64,000 nt of DNA, taken from the NCBI RefSeq assembly GCF_003369915.1, contig NW_022881603.1:33229522-33293521 (forward strand), given 5' to 3'. The DNA comes from Drosophila miranda. Taxonomy: Eukaryota > Arthropoda > Insecta > Diptera > Drosophilidae. The translations under genes were made by a program, and so were the position numbers. The notes under the pieces are model-generated. The model was not told where the DNA came from, did no database searches, and saw nothing but the letters and a program-made list of their open reading frames with translations. The first letter of the stretch is position 1, and the number at the start of each line of letters is the position of its first letter. This document shows positions 34,355 to 45,420 of this stretch, one piece after another.

Positions 34355-34358
<4 letters not shown>
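33531..34358. other. Unassigned DNA, right part of unit 1
   Basis: A plus-strand frame from ATG 33738 (MSARLSRTAPPEESNN, stop at 33857) and an overlapping minus frame (33862-34221) persist in unit 2 with few changes. Neither shows a domain. A retroelement gag leader is possible but unproven. Confidence 0.3.

Positions 34359-34396
<38 letters not shown>
34359..34396. repeat. (AT)n microsatellite
   Basis: About 19 TA units directly next to LTR 2. It is the likely ATAT-rich target of the errantivirus. The same array occurs beside LTR 3 (41750-41787). Confidence 0.9.
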
Positions 34397-34403
<7 letters not shown>

Positions 34404-34992
34404 ATATCCGCAACTCGATTTTAAGTTTTTTAAAAAAGACTTTTATTTTACAACTTAAATATCTTTATGTCACAAGATTTAAATGAATTCCCCGACTTGA
34501 CTTTGGGTCTGCTTGTCTCAAACGGAACTGATCTCTCTGCTGCTGGCTAGTTTCCATGAGCCCTTCTCTTGGAACTCCCGACTCTGGCTTCGAGCGTTGC
34601 TTTCCTCGGCTGCATCTTCGTGTCGGTGGCGTACGTGCCTGGATCGATATTTGGGGATGCGTCGGCTTTGATGAAAGGCATCCACTGCTGGCGATCGGTG
34701 TTGCATTACATGACGGAGCTAGGAATGTGATACTCCTTGGTTTTATGTCTAGCTTTGATTGGTCCTCATGAGTGGCGTGATTCTAAAGAATCGATTTCTC
34801 GAGAGTGGCGTGATTCTAATGTTGAGGAAACAATGTGGTCCATTGTTTATATTATGGGGGGCCCTAGCTTGGAGTATGGGAAGAAACAGTTATTGATTCT
34901 TGAGTGGGGTCCTGTTACTTGTGTGGATGGGGTGGATGAATTGTACATAAACATAATGTGTATGGGATGTGGGGAATTATGGATATGTCACT
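34397..34992 (-). mobile_element. LTR 2, recombinant between LTR 1 and LTR 3
   Basis: The left part agrees with LTR 3 (GCAACTCGATTTTAAG, GGGGATGCGTCGG, AAAGGCATCC) and the right part with LTR 1 (GTGATACTCCTTGG). The switch lies between about 34681 and 34728. Its left flank equals that of LTR 3 and its right flank equals that of LTR 1. Confidence 0.88.
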
Positions 34993-35186
34993 ATATATCT
35001 ACAAACTGTAAAAAAGAGTCAGGCCTAATTGCCTTTTCCTTCCAGGATAATTCAACGTAATTCGAATTATGATACTTGTGAAATTATTCTTTTATGTTTT
35101 GGATGTCTTTTCTTCACCATACAGGGTACTTATATTAGATCTTGGTGCTCATACCAATGAATAAATAAACCGAAATTCTATTGCAG

Positions 35187-35488
35187 GATTGCTCATACTT
35201 TTCACTGTGGGACAGTTGCCTGAGCAGATTTTAACGTATGCCTATTCGCTTGGAGCGCTTTCCTTTTTGTGTGCCGCCTTGTTCGCTGTGGATCTGTTGT
35301 TGTTCAAAAACTTGCTTAAGCCTAAGAACGCTGCTGCCCAAACGGATTATCAATTAAAGGAATCTTCAACTGTAACAATGAAAGTGTTTAACGTTTCCAA
35401 TGCAGACAAATCCAATTGTTGCAACAGTTCTAAACTTCCTAAGTTGAATGTGAGAAATGAACAAAGTGTTTTACGAACCGATCTATAA
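35187..35488 (+). pseudogene. Duplicated last exon of the MARVEL-like gene
   Basis: Copy of 28214-28515 with the acceptor TTGCAG and the open frame intact, but without upstream exons. Next to it on the left is LTR 2, so it cannot make the whole protein. Confidence 0.8.
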
Positions 35489-35499
35489 GGAAAACTATG

Positions 35500-36513
35500 T
35501 ATCTTAGAAACCTTTTCTTTCACTATCTGTTTCTTCCAAGTGCAATAAATAAAATATGTTGACCAAAACTACAATTAAGGTACTGAAATGCAGACAGTAG
35601 TTAAAAAGACCGCATCATCAGCTCAGAAGACGGAGCCGATCCATTTTATGCATTGCTCGATCTGGATATGTATCAATTTAGTTTTTCTTTCCTCCTAATC
35701 TCTATGAAAATCAAATTTATATTTTAACATACATATACGCATTTGTCTTTACTTTTACCTTAATTTTTCAAATGCAGTGAAACAAAATATGCATTATAAG
35801 ATGTTGCTGTTAAAGTAACTAATTTGAATTTGAATGTTTAATAAAAGTTTGACATTAATCAACGCTAGCAGCATTTCTAACGAATACACAAAATTGTATG
35901 ATTTAAGAATACTTAACAGTGTACACTATAATACGTATAATAAGCTGTTCTGGCTCAGAACAGTAAAAATGATACTCTCGTCTTTCTGGCATCTCCTTTG
36001 GCTCTGCGAGCCATCCCGTACTGTCATATGCTCCCCTCGCTGCTACTAATCGTTCCTTTGGAGTCACACATTCCACCAGCCAGATTCTCACCGCCCACAG
36101 CCCCAGATGTAAGTCCGCCAGTTATTCCAGTTAAATTTAGTTTGTACTGCGGAAAAAAAGAGTCAAAATATTTAGAAAACATATTACATTTGAATTTAAA
36201 ATTAATACATTGCTATCCGCTTAACTAAAAACTTATAAAACTTGGCGATACATCAGATTAATATTGGTTTAAGAACGTACCGGTAGAGTCAATGATTCGA
36301 AATATTCAGAAATGATCTCAGAGACTATCATCTTGTAGGCGGTAACGTTTAACGAACCATTTTTCTCCCATTACCATCCTGAAGCTAAGGTTTCATTAGC
36401 TAGTAAATCGTTGATACAACGATATTGAAACATTAAAAATGATGCTGTACAGTCGTACTGGAGTACTGTCCTTCTACTAAATTAGAATACAAATTAACCT
36501 AAAATGCAATCTT
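35500..36513. other. Gene-free DNA in duplication unit 2
   Basis: Copy of 28530-29540; nothing coding recognised. Confidence 0.4.
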
Positions 36514-36911
36514 TGTAGCGTGCAGGTGTGGGATAGCTGTCGTTTACCCATACTAGTATGAAGAGATTTCGTGTGCACCTCTAGCTATGCTCTGACTAAG
36601 CTCGCCGGATTGTCGGGGTTCGTTCTACTCTCTCCTATCACATACTGACACACACTCGCAGAATGTTTTAGGTGCACATTTAAAAAAATTAAAAAAAAAA
36701 AGAAGAACCAAACATAAAACTAACAACAGAATCCAGGTTTAACCGGAGCAAGGAATTGGTTATGGGACTAACAAGTTGGTTGTGGAAAGTGTGGACATAC
36801 TTATCAATTACCCTACTCAAATGGTGAGAAACTCCGGTGTTAGTGAGAATCTTTATCTTCTCTACCCTCCCTACCTATGCTATACAGGTAACCTGACCGT
36901 ATAGACCCTTG
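36514..36911 (-). mobile_element. LTR of the tRNA-Lys-primed gypsy element (unit 2)
   Basis: Copy of 29541-29938, duplicated with the unit. Confidence 0.8.
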
Positions 36912-38141
36912 AATAACGTTAAACAGTTATCATCCCACCACTTCGATCATGCCTTTCTGAGGACGGACTCCTGAATTTAGAACATATTATGATTGTACTT
37001 CAAAATCAATATCATTATATATATATTTCAATAAATCCCTAATCATCTAATTAAATTCTTGGAGGGGGGTTTTCTTAACTTATAATTAAATTCATTTTTT
37101 TGCTGTGTCTCGATAGCTTAATATATATGTAAGGAATTGAGAAGAAATATTAGGAAAAATAAAGATTTAAAAAATGACCATCATATATGGGTAACAGATT
37201 CTAAAGGGGTGAGAGGTACCAATACATTATGGTTACGGATATATAAAGGTGATATCAATAGAAAAATATATGTAACACGCAGGTTACTTCCCAGTGCATA
37301 TATGTACTTCTTCTTATTTACAAACTCACAGCGCTTTTGGTAGGCTAGTACCGTTTATTCCATCCGTGATCGTTGAGCTCAATGATGACGTTGGTGTATA
37401 CTTCTGAGGAAAAGAAAAGATATTTAATACGAGTATATATGCACGTGAGCGTACTAGAGTGTACTGCTTTGTAATCTCAAGAAAAATTAGTGTTGCTCTC
37501 ATACCCATTAGTTTCCAAAAACCATTATGTTGACTGGTTTACATAACTAACTATAAAACTGTTGTAACAGATAACGAAGCAGGAGGCTAGGATCTGAAAC
37601 GGTAGACGAGCAGATGGAGGGTATGATCGATATCCATGCACGCGTTGCTGCCGGTCTCATGGTTAGTCGGGTAGAGTGGGGGTGGGGTAGGGAGAGATCG
37701 CGTCACGAGCTCGAGCATTAGGAGCAAAGACAATAAAAATAAGTTTCGCGTGCGGTTCAAGGTTCAGACGGAAGAAATTTATAGAGAAATGACAGTGTAG
37801 GGAGATGAGTCAGCGGAACTAATTCGAGCGGGAGTTGCTTGCGGTGTCATTGCAACTCGGTATGCCCACCCTTCCTTGATCGCACCGGTCCAAATAGGCT
37901 GAGTAATGGGTAGCGATCCCTAAAATAAACGATCTACTTCTGCTAGGTTACGTCATCTCGGCGCCACATGATCCTTAATAACGGCAACAATTAACGGGAA
38001 TTCATTAAAAACAGTTTATTCATTAAACTTTCCTACAAGCTCTCATGGCCGCTAAGAGGGTAGATATATATGTATAAAGGCTACTAAAGTAATAAGGATA
38101 ATATGTTCAAATAAGCTGCAATTAAGATTAATTATATATAT
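36912..38141. other. Gene-free AT-rich DNA in unit 2
   Basis: Copy of 29939-31072 plus the extra 96 bp at about 37748-37843. No gene seen. Confidence 0.4.
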
Positions 38142-39248
38142 AACGAGGGGGAACGTTGTGAGTTGCTGCGGACACCGCAACTCTACGGTTATACCCGATA
38201 CTAAGTCAGTATGGCTCTCCTCCGGCAGACGCCGCTAATATTAAACGACACGACAAAGAGTGCGTGCGAGAGAGACAGAAAATCAGTCTGAGCGTGACGT
38301 CGGGCGCTGCGAAGCCACTGCAAATTGATTTGTTCCTATTGGCTATATGGTTGATCTGATCTGATCCAGATTCAGCAATCTGTTAGATATGGTCATTATC
38401 TATGATTCTGCGTTTTTAGTTTTCTCGAATGTGCAATATTGTGGATGCAACAGATTTTCGTCCTTTGTGGGGGCGGAAAATAGTGGGGCGAAGTTCTGAG
38501 ATATACGTTTTATAGTGAGATCTAACAGAAGTGCGGATACCAAATTTGGTTACTCTAGCCTTAATAGTCTCTGAGATTTGTGGATGCCCCAGATTTTCGT
38601 CCTTTGCGGGGGCGGAAGGGGGGGTGGCGAAATTTTGAAACAAACTCGTCTCGGTCCGATATACTAGGAGTGTGGATACCAAATTTGGTTGCTCTAGCTT
38701 TTGTAGTCTCTGAGATCTAGGCGCTAATGTTTTACTCTAAGCAAAGCCGCCTATGCTACGTGTGCGTTAGAAAGAGACAGGGCGATTAAGAAGGAAATTG
38801 TTTTCTTGATGCTGGCTATAATAATGATACGATCCAATTCAGATTCCGCAATCTTAAAGATATGGTCATTCTCTACAATTCTACGTTTTTGGTTTTCTCA
38901 TATCTTTAAAATTGTGGATGCCACAGATTTTCGTCCTTTGTGGGGGCGGAAGTGGGCGGGGCGAAGTTTTGAAATATTTTTGTAGCAGTGACATATCACA
39001 GAAGTCTGGATCCAAAACATCGTTGCTCTAGCTCTTATAGTCTTTGAGCACTAGGCGCTGAAGGGGACGGACAGACGGACAGACGGACGGACGGACAGAC
39101 AGACAGGGCTCAATCGACTCGGATATTGATGCTGATCAAGAATATATATACTTTATGTGGTCGGAAACGATTCCTTCTGGACGTTACACACATCCACTTT
39201 TACCACAAATCTAATATACCCCAATACTCATTTTGAGTATCGGGTATA
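38142..39248 (+). mobile_element. INE-1 / Helentron copy E (unit 2)
   Basis: Duplicate of copy D with small changes, including an AATAGTGG patch at about 38479 where copy D has GGGGGTGAGG. Confidence 0.9.
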
Positions 39249-39779
39249 AAAATATCATGATGAAAGATCTTATTAGACTAGGGTCAACTAATTATAAAGA
39301 GTATATTCAGGAATAATGGTAATTACGTTACACAAATAGAAATATATTCGAATGGTTTTCAGTTTAAATGCAAAAAACAAGGGACGGATGGGTGCATCTT
39401 TAAAGTGCACAGCAATTGCTTGTGGGGTAATCCCAATCATAAAATCGGTTGTCGATAGATTCGGAATTGCAGAAAGTTACATTGCTTGCGAAAGAGCAGA
39501 ACAAAACAAACACGTGAACAATTGGATTGGTCAGCGTTACAGTACGGCTGGAAAGTTTACGGTCGAGGCATGGAATCTTTAATGTTGCTTCGACTTGCGT
39601 ACAAATTTGTGAGTTATCACTCACATTACGATCAAATCCTTTCCTTTCACTGCACTACTTGAGTGTTTTCCTCAGACATCCGTCTGGGATCGCGAGTAAC
39701 ATTGGAAAGAACATGCCCAAGCCACTTTCCTTCCGCATGAGCCCTGGTTCTCTCATTCACCTTTTCTCACTTATGTCAT
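39249..39779. other. Unassigned DNA in unit 2
   Basis: Copy of the left end of 32180-33530 followed by a deletion joint near 39640 and then the CCTTTCACTGCACTACTTG segment. Confidence 0.4.
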
Positions 39780-40905
39780 TATACCCGATACTCAAAATGA
39801 GTATTGGGGTATATTAGATTTGTGGTAAAAGTGGATGTGTGTAACGTCCAGAAGGAATCGTTTCCGACCCCATAAAGTATATATATTCTTGATCAGCATC
39901 AATAGCCGAGTCGATTGAGCCCTGTCTGTCTGTCCGTCTGTCCGTCCGTCCGTCCGTCCGTCCGTCCGACCGTCCGTCCGTCCGTCCGTCCGTCCATCCG
40001 TCCCCTTCAGCGCCTAGTGCTCAAAGACTATAAGAGCTAGAGCAACGATGTTTTGGATCCAGACTTCTGTGATATGTCACTGCTACAAAAATATTTCAAA
40101 ACTTCGCCCCACCCACTTCCGCCCCCACAAAGGACGAAAATCTGTGGCATCCACATTTTTAAAGATACGATAAAACCAAAAACGCAGAATCGGTGAGGAT
40201 GACCATATCTTCTACAGTGCAAAATCTGAACCAGATCGAATAATGATTATAGCCAGAATCAAGAAAACAATTTCATTCTGTCTCGCTCTGTCTCTCTCTA
40301 ACACACAGGTTTCATGGTCGGTTTTGTCAATTGCAAAATATGAGTTCAAGGATCTCAGAACCTATAAGAGCCAGAGCAACCAAATTTGGTATCCACACAC
40401 CTGTGATATCGGACCTTGACCGTTTTGTGTCCAAATTTCGCCACACCCCCTTCCGCCCCCGCAAAGGACGAAAATCTGGGGCATCCACAAATCTCAGAGA
40501 CTATTAAGGCTAGAGTAACCAAATTTGGTATCCGCACTTCTGTTAGATCTCACTATAAAACGTATATCTCAGAATTTCGCCCCACTGTTTTCCGCCCCCA
40601 CAAAGGACGAAAATCTGTTGCATCCACAATATTGCACAGAATCATAGATAATGACCATATCTAACAGATTGCTGAATCTGGATCAGATCAGATAATTTTT
40701 ATAGCCAAAAGGAACAAATCAATTTGCACTGGCTACGCAGCCCCCGACGTCACGCTCAGACTGATTTTCTGTCTCTCTCGCACGCACTCTTTGTCGTGTC
40801 GTTTAAAATTAGCGGCGTCTGCCGGAGGAGAGCCGTACTGACTTAGTATCGGGTATAAATTTAGAGTTGCGATCTCCGCAGCAACTCACAACGTTCCCCC
40901 TCGTT
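39780..40905 (-). mobile_element. INE-1 / Helentron copy F, new insertion in unit 2
   Basis: Reverse-orientation full element starting TATACCCGATACTC on the plus strand and ending CCCCCTCGTT. Its microsatellite (39920-40005) is the longest in the window. It splits TATGTCAT from a T run before CTTGCGCG. Unit 1 has the uninterrupted site at about 33510-33520, showing insertion in a T tract. Confidence 0.93.
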
Positions 40906-41747
40906 TTTTTCTTGCGCGTAACTGCCCAAAAGGTGCAAGGTGCATGTCTAAGGGAAGGGGAAACCGTGGGACGGTTATCCGATATTTTTGGTTGGACAGG
41001 CGCCACTACACTGTATACATCGTGTGACGAAAGAGAATGGTTTTAGCCTGGCACATGAAATCTAGAGGAAAAAGGGGCGTGTGTTACATCAACGAGTAAC
41101 TACGATCCTCTATTGCCGTGGTCGAGAGACATGTCAGCCAGGCTGAGTAGGACTGCGCCTCCGGAAGAATCCAACAATAATGCAATCAATTCGAGTTCAT
41201 TATTGGGTGTCGCTGGCGCAGCTAAATCAGTTGACGATGGGGTACATTAGCTCCTTAGCTTGACTTCAGGTTGAAGATCCGATTCGACGTCGGTCTGCGG
41301 ACTACACTTTCATTGGAGGCTCGATAACGGGTGGCACCAATGCCGCCAAAAATAAAGTTCCGGAGGCGCCTCTTGGTTTTCGCCGTGCATCCACACGGTT
41401 GTTGAGGCTTTCGACAGACAAAGCCAAGCTGCAGGTCTCGCTGTTCGGTGTTTTCCCGCGGGTTCACTACTTGTCTTTTCGATCCGCCCCACAACTCTCG
41501 TAGACCACACCGTATATGCACTCCTATGCAACGGATGATCGCACGAGCAGTACCGTGGCTACGGGCCGCCGTCCTATAACACAAATTCTTATATATATAT
41601 ATTACCACGAACACTTTCCAAACTAATCACGGACATACCAGCTAGGTTTTTCTTTACACTGCTTTCCTGGGTAAATCTCCTGATTTTCGGTCTTTATTGA
41701 AACTCAACTCAAGAGGTATGGCGTAGATGCCAGAACTGTTCGTTGGC

Positions 41748-41749
<2 letters not shown>
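40906..41749. other. Unassigned DNA, right part of unit 2
   Basis: Copy of 33520-34358; nothing recognised. Confidence 0.3.

Positions 41750-41787
<38 letters not shown>
41750..41787. repeat. (AT)n microsatellite beside LTR 3
   Basis: Same array as 34359-34396. Confidence 0.9.
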
Positions 41788-41794
<7 letters not shown>

Positions 41795-42380
41795 ATATCC
41801 GCAACTCGATTTTAAGTTTTTTAAAAAAGACTTTTATTTTACAACTTAAATATCTTTATGTCACAAGATTTAAATGAATTCCCCGACTTGACTTTGGGTC
41901 TGCTTGTCTCAAACGGAACTGATCTCTCTGCTGCTGGCTAGTTTCCATGAGCCCTTCTCTTGGAACTCCCGACTCTGGCTTCGAGCGTTGCTTTCCTCGG
42001 CTGCATCTTCGTGTCGGTGGCGTACGTGCCTGGATCGATATTTGGGGATGCGTCGGCTTTGATGAAAGGCATCCACTGCTGGCGATCGGTGTTGCATTAC
42101 ATGACGGAGCTAGGAATGTGATATGTGTTTTATGTCTAGCTTTGATTGGTCCTCATGAGTGGCGTGATTCTAAAGAATCGATTTCTCGAGAGTGGCGTGA
42201 TTCTAATGTTGATGAAACAATGTGGTCCATTGTTTATATTATGGGGGGGCCCTAGCTTGGAGTATGGGAAGAAACAGTTATTGATTCTTGAGTGGGGTCC
42301 TGTTACTTGTGTGGATGGGGTGGATGAATTGTACATAAACATAATGTGTATGGGATGTGGGGAATTATGGATATGTCACT
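41788..42380 (-). mobile_element. LTR 3: 3' LTR of the errantivirus
   Basis: Read on the minus strand it begins AGTGACATATCC immediately after a short purine/G tract (CGTTGGGGG) that follows env. This is the layout of polypurine tract plus 3' LTR. It lacks 4 bp near 42123 relative to LTR 1. Confidence 0.85.
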
Positions 42381-42407
42381 CCCCCAACGTTTGTTATTAG
42401 CCTGTCC

Positions 42408-43823
42408 CTAGGCGATTACCCTCGGGTATAGTGACGGGGTGTCAAGTGCGGTGGCTGAGGTTGGTTCCTCTTCTGCTTCTATTATAGGGTTAATACATTT
42501 AACCGTGACTCTTTTAGAAGTTTTCTTACAATTAACAGCTACATAACTTAGCAGTACTAATATAATTATGACAAATGAAATTAGTAGACTTATTTGTAAT
42601 AGGTTACTATATTTGGTGTATTGCATAATTATTTCATTAGTTTGGACATACGACAGTGGTTTTATTTTAGTTATGTTGTTGTTGACATAAACATTCTGGG
42701 CAAAATCTAACATTGTGTTTGATATTGTAAATTCATTTAATTGGATTGAACAGTTGTGGATTTTTATAATGGTATTTCCTTCCGCTATGATTTCTTGGTT
42801 TACACAATTCTGGTTTAGCGTTGTTTTTGGAAGATTCCATGTGATTAGTATATTGGGTTCAATAAAGTTTATTTGAAAGTTTTGAAAAGTTTTGGAATAT
42901 GGACATTTAGTGGGAATTTGCATTAAAATTCCTTTTATACAATTGTCATTGGTTTTTAATCTAGTTTCTTTAACAAATACTTCTTCATTTTTTATGTAGT
43001 ACTTGTCGTATGTCATATCTGTTAACATGTTATTCAATTCGTCTGGATACGGAACGATTTTATAGATTGGTACTTTTGTAATGTCTTTGGGAATGTTGGA
43101 AATTATTAGAATTTCGTTGGTATCGGATTTTAGCCATGTGGAGGTTTTTATATTTAGTATTTTCTCAGAATTTATTTGTTCCAGGTAGTCTTGTTTTAAT
43201 AATTTTGGATTAAATATACCGAGCCTAGTTAATTGCATACCTAGTTCTATATCTTCGATATTATCTGTGAAATGTTGTAGATTGAATATCAAAATTTTTA
43301 TTTGTTGATTCCTGTCTTTTTCTTCATTTAGTTTGTTTATAACGTTTATTCCGCTATTAACTGCATCTATTACCAAATTTAGTTCGTTCATTTGAATGCT
43401 ATGGCTGGCTAAGTTTTCTATTTTTTGTTCCAAATCGACTTTATCTTCCTGATCTAGTGTTCCAAAGAGATATTTGTAGGCTTTTCCTACTATATTGATT
43501 AGGCCTCTTTTATTTCTTTTGGTTATTTTTAGCCCGTTGATTTCTCTTTGCAATTTGTCTACTAGATATTTTATTTGGATTATGTCCTGGAATTTAGTGG
43601 CTTGCATTAATAAATTTTGGTACAGTTCTTCGGTTTTAGTTACATTAACAGTTAGATAATGGTATTCGTAATTGATAGGTATGTTAATCGATCCAGTTTT
43701 GAATATCATATATCCGTTGTGGGATTTTATAGGATTTATTTCTATGTTTTGGCCCTGTGCCATTACGATGGTAATTATGAGGAAGATGAGGATTTTAATT
43801 GTGTTGAAGTTCGCCGATTCCAT
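42408..43823 (-). CDS. Errantivirus envelope protein, open
   Basis: An intact 471-codon frame. It has an N-terminal hydrophobic signal peptide (residues 8-22), a basic cleavage site RNKR near residue 107 followed by a fusion-peptide-like GLINIVGKAYKYLFG, a helical ectodomain with cysteines towards the C-terminus, and a strongly hydrophobic anchor near residues 415-440 with a short tail. This is the plan of Ty3/gypsy errantivirus envelopes of the 17.6/297/gypsy group. It overlaps the end of pol by 29 bp. It normally needs a spliced subgenomic RNA; the donor would lie upstream in sequence that is missing here, so expression is doubtful despite the open frame. Confidence 0.85.
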   Translation of the reverse strand: MESANFNTIKILIFLIITIVMAQGQNIEINPIKSHNGYMIFKTGSINIPINYEYHYLTVNVTKTEELYQNLLMQATKFQDIIQIKYLVDKLQREINGLKITKRNKRGLINIVGKAYKYLFGTLDQEDKVDLEQKIENLASHSIQMNELNLVIDAVNSGINVINKLNEEKDRNQQIKILIFNLQHFTDNIEDIELGMQLTRLGIFNPKLLKQDYLEQINSEKILNIKTSTWLKSDTNEILIISNIPKDITKVPIYKIVPYPDELNNMLTDMTYDKYYIKNEEVFVKETRLKTNDNCIKGILMQIPTKCPYSKTFQNFQINFIEPNILITWNLPKTTLNQNCVNQEIIAEGNTIIKIHNCSIQLNEFTISNTMLDFAQNVYVNNNITKIKPLSYVQTNEIIMQYTKYSNLLQISLLISFVIIILVLLSYVAVNCKKTSKRVTVKCINPIIEAEEEPTSATALDTPSLYPRVIA

Positions 43824-44586
43824 TAACTTCCTCGGTTTCTCTGGAATTATTATATTTGCTTCTATTAGATTTCTTCTTTTTCTTTAATTTTGATTTATAA
43901 TGAGTTATTTTCTTACCCCTATTCTTTTCTTCATAATGTTTTTCGTCTACCTGTCTAATTTCGCCCGTCCTTTTGAAAGGATTTGTTACCTTGGACTTAA
44001 CTAGAGGTGATAGTTTATAGCGGGTATCTACTTCATACTCTATGCGGTTTTTATTTAATTGAGTGATTTTATTCACTTTATTTAGTTTGGTGTCATAATC
44101 AGGTGAGCCTGCATAAATGAATATATCAGCTGCTGTCCTATTTGTGGTATTATGTTTGGTTTTATGATTATAAGTATAAAGAATTAATTCAAACTTCGTG
44201 AATCTATCTTCTGGGTTATCCTCGCTAGATATTATTCTTAATTTTTCATTTACTGTTTTATGAAATCTTTCTACGTCAGATATTCCATTTTTGCTGGAAG
44301 TGATCTCTATTTTGACGTTTTCCGCATTCAGCCATGCTTGCAATGCTGTGCACATAAAAGCTGAATCCTTATCGGCTTTGATTTCAATTGGTTTGCCCAT
44401 CTCGTTAAATACTTTCATGATGGCTCTTTTTGCTTCTAACCAGTCACGACTTTTTACTTCTACAAGAGTGGCAAACTTCGAGTATACGTCAATACATGAT
44501 AGGAACAGTTGGTTACCAACCATATAGAAATCTATGGCGTATTTCTCTCTGATGTTCAGTATTTCCGGTGTAGTTTCGAATGCCAA
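43795..44586 (-). pseudogene. Errantivirus pol, integrase end
   Basis: A 263-codon frame with the integrase core: YAIDFYMVGN (first Asp), KADKDSAF (second Asp), DVERFHKTVNEKL (Glu), and a lysine-rich C-terminal tail. Upstream (44587-44770) a broken stretch shows the HHCC zinc motif region (HKGLLHPGIEKI, and CNIAK in another frame). The remaining pol and all of gag are missing because the BEL LTR starts at 44771. It is therefore a 5'-truncated element. Confidence 0.8.
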
Positions 44587-44770
44587 CTTCGTATTTCTAT
44601 GCTCTGTTTTGGCAATATTACAAGTAGGACATTCGTTTATGATGTTTTGGATTAGTTTTTGATAATTTTCTCTATCCCTGGATGGAGTAAGCCTTTATGA
44701 TTCTTTAATATGGTTTCTTTAAATTCAGCGTAATTCTGAATATCTAGGAGTTTCGTCCTTGATTTAATAG

Positions 44771-45142
44771 TGTTCGGAGCAGAACCCAGCCGATTAGCTG
44801 CTTGCCAAATAGCACCTAATTCTTGGCCCTCAGCCGCTTATTTTGTTTGTTACTTATGTCTATGTCACTCATTTGTTTGTTAAAGCTCTGCGCTTGCTTG
44901 CCCTGCTAAACGCTCTCTGCCAGCTCGCTCTTCGCTATCTCCGCTTTGCGTCTGCCTACCGACGTCGGCCGAGCGAAGCTGCGCTTAGCGATCGGAGCGG
45001 CAATGTAAAGGGCAGGCAAGCCACACTTGCAATTTGGATGTCACGCATTAAAGAACATATCGTAATTTTATTTCTGCGCCGAGTTTTATTTAATTCGAAA
45101 TAATTAGTCGGCCGATTGGGGATAAAAAACATTATCTCCACA
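44771..45142 (+). mobile_element. BEL element 2, first LTR
   Basis: 372 bp, TGTTCGGAGC...CTCCACA. The same length and near-identical sequence occur at 50658 and 53737. A short ORF inside it recurs in all three LTRs and is not a gene. Confidence 0.93.
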
Positions 45143-45149
45143 TAAAATT

Positions 45150-45167
45150 TGGTGACCCCGACGTGAT
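45150..45167 (+). promoter_or_regulatory. Primer-binding site, tRNA-Trp
   Basis: TGGTGACCCCGACGTGAT is complementary to the 3' end of tRNA-Trp (from memory). It starts 8 bp after the LTR end. Confidence 0.8.
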
Positions 45168-45420
45168 CTCTGAGTTGCAGTGCCAATTAATAATCATTCG
45201 CGATCGACATTCGTTAGCCCTAGCAAATTTTCGGCGGTTAAGCACAATTCGGTGCTAAAACACACTTACATACACCTACATACACGCATTGCTGGCTATT
45301 AATTTCTCTGTCGCGACAATTCGGTCAGTGCAGTGCGGTAGGCAGTGCAGCGAACTCACTTTTATACGTATACTGGGTGTCTTTTTCGGTCGTGCTGAGT
45401 GACTCTTTTAAAACCTCAAC

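Larger units (their letters stand above)
28020..34396. repeat. 7-kb tandem duplication, unit 1
   Basis: Matches 34993-41787 at offsets of 6973 (to about 30774), 7069 (to about 32590) and about 7391-7393 (after 33862). It contains the last MARVEL exon, a solo gypsy-type LTR, an INE-1 and unassigned DNA. Compared with unit 2 it lacks 96 bp at about 30774, keeps about 750 bp (32594-33345) that unit 2 has lost, and has no INE-1 at 33513. Confidence 0.93.
34993..41787. repeat. 7-kb tandem duplication, unit 2
   Basis: Second copy of 28020-34396. Private changes are 96 extra bases at about 37748-37843, a deletion of about 750 bp at about 39640, and a new minus-strand INE-1 at 39780-40905. Confidence 0.93.

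Noticed and set aside
44843-45103. 86-codon ORF, repeated at 50730 and 53809
   Set aside because: Lies wholly inside the three BEL LTRs and has no domain.
45150-45167. tRNA-like sequences (also 51037, 54509, 54897, 57735)
   Set aside because: Only the 18 nt complementary to tRNA 3' ends are present; these are retroelement primer-binding sites, not tRNA genes.
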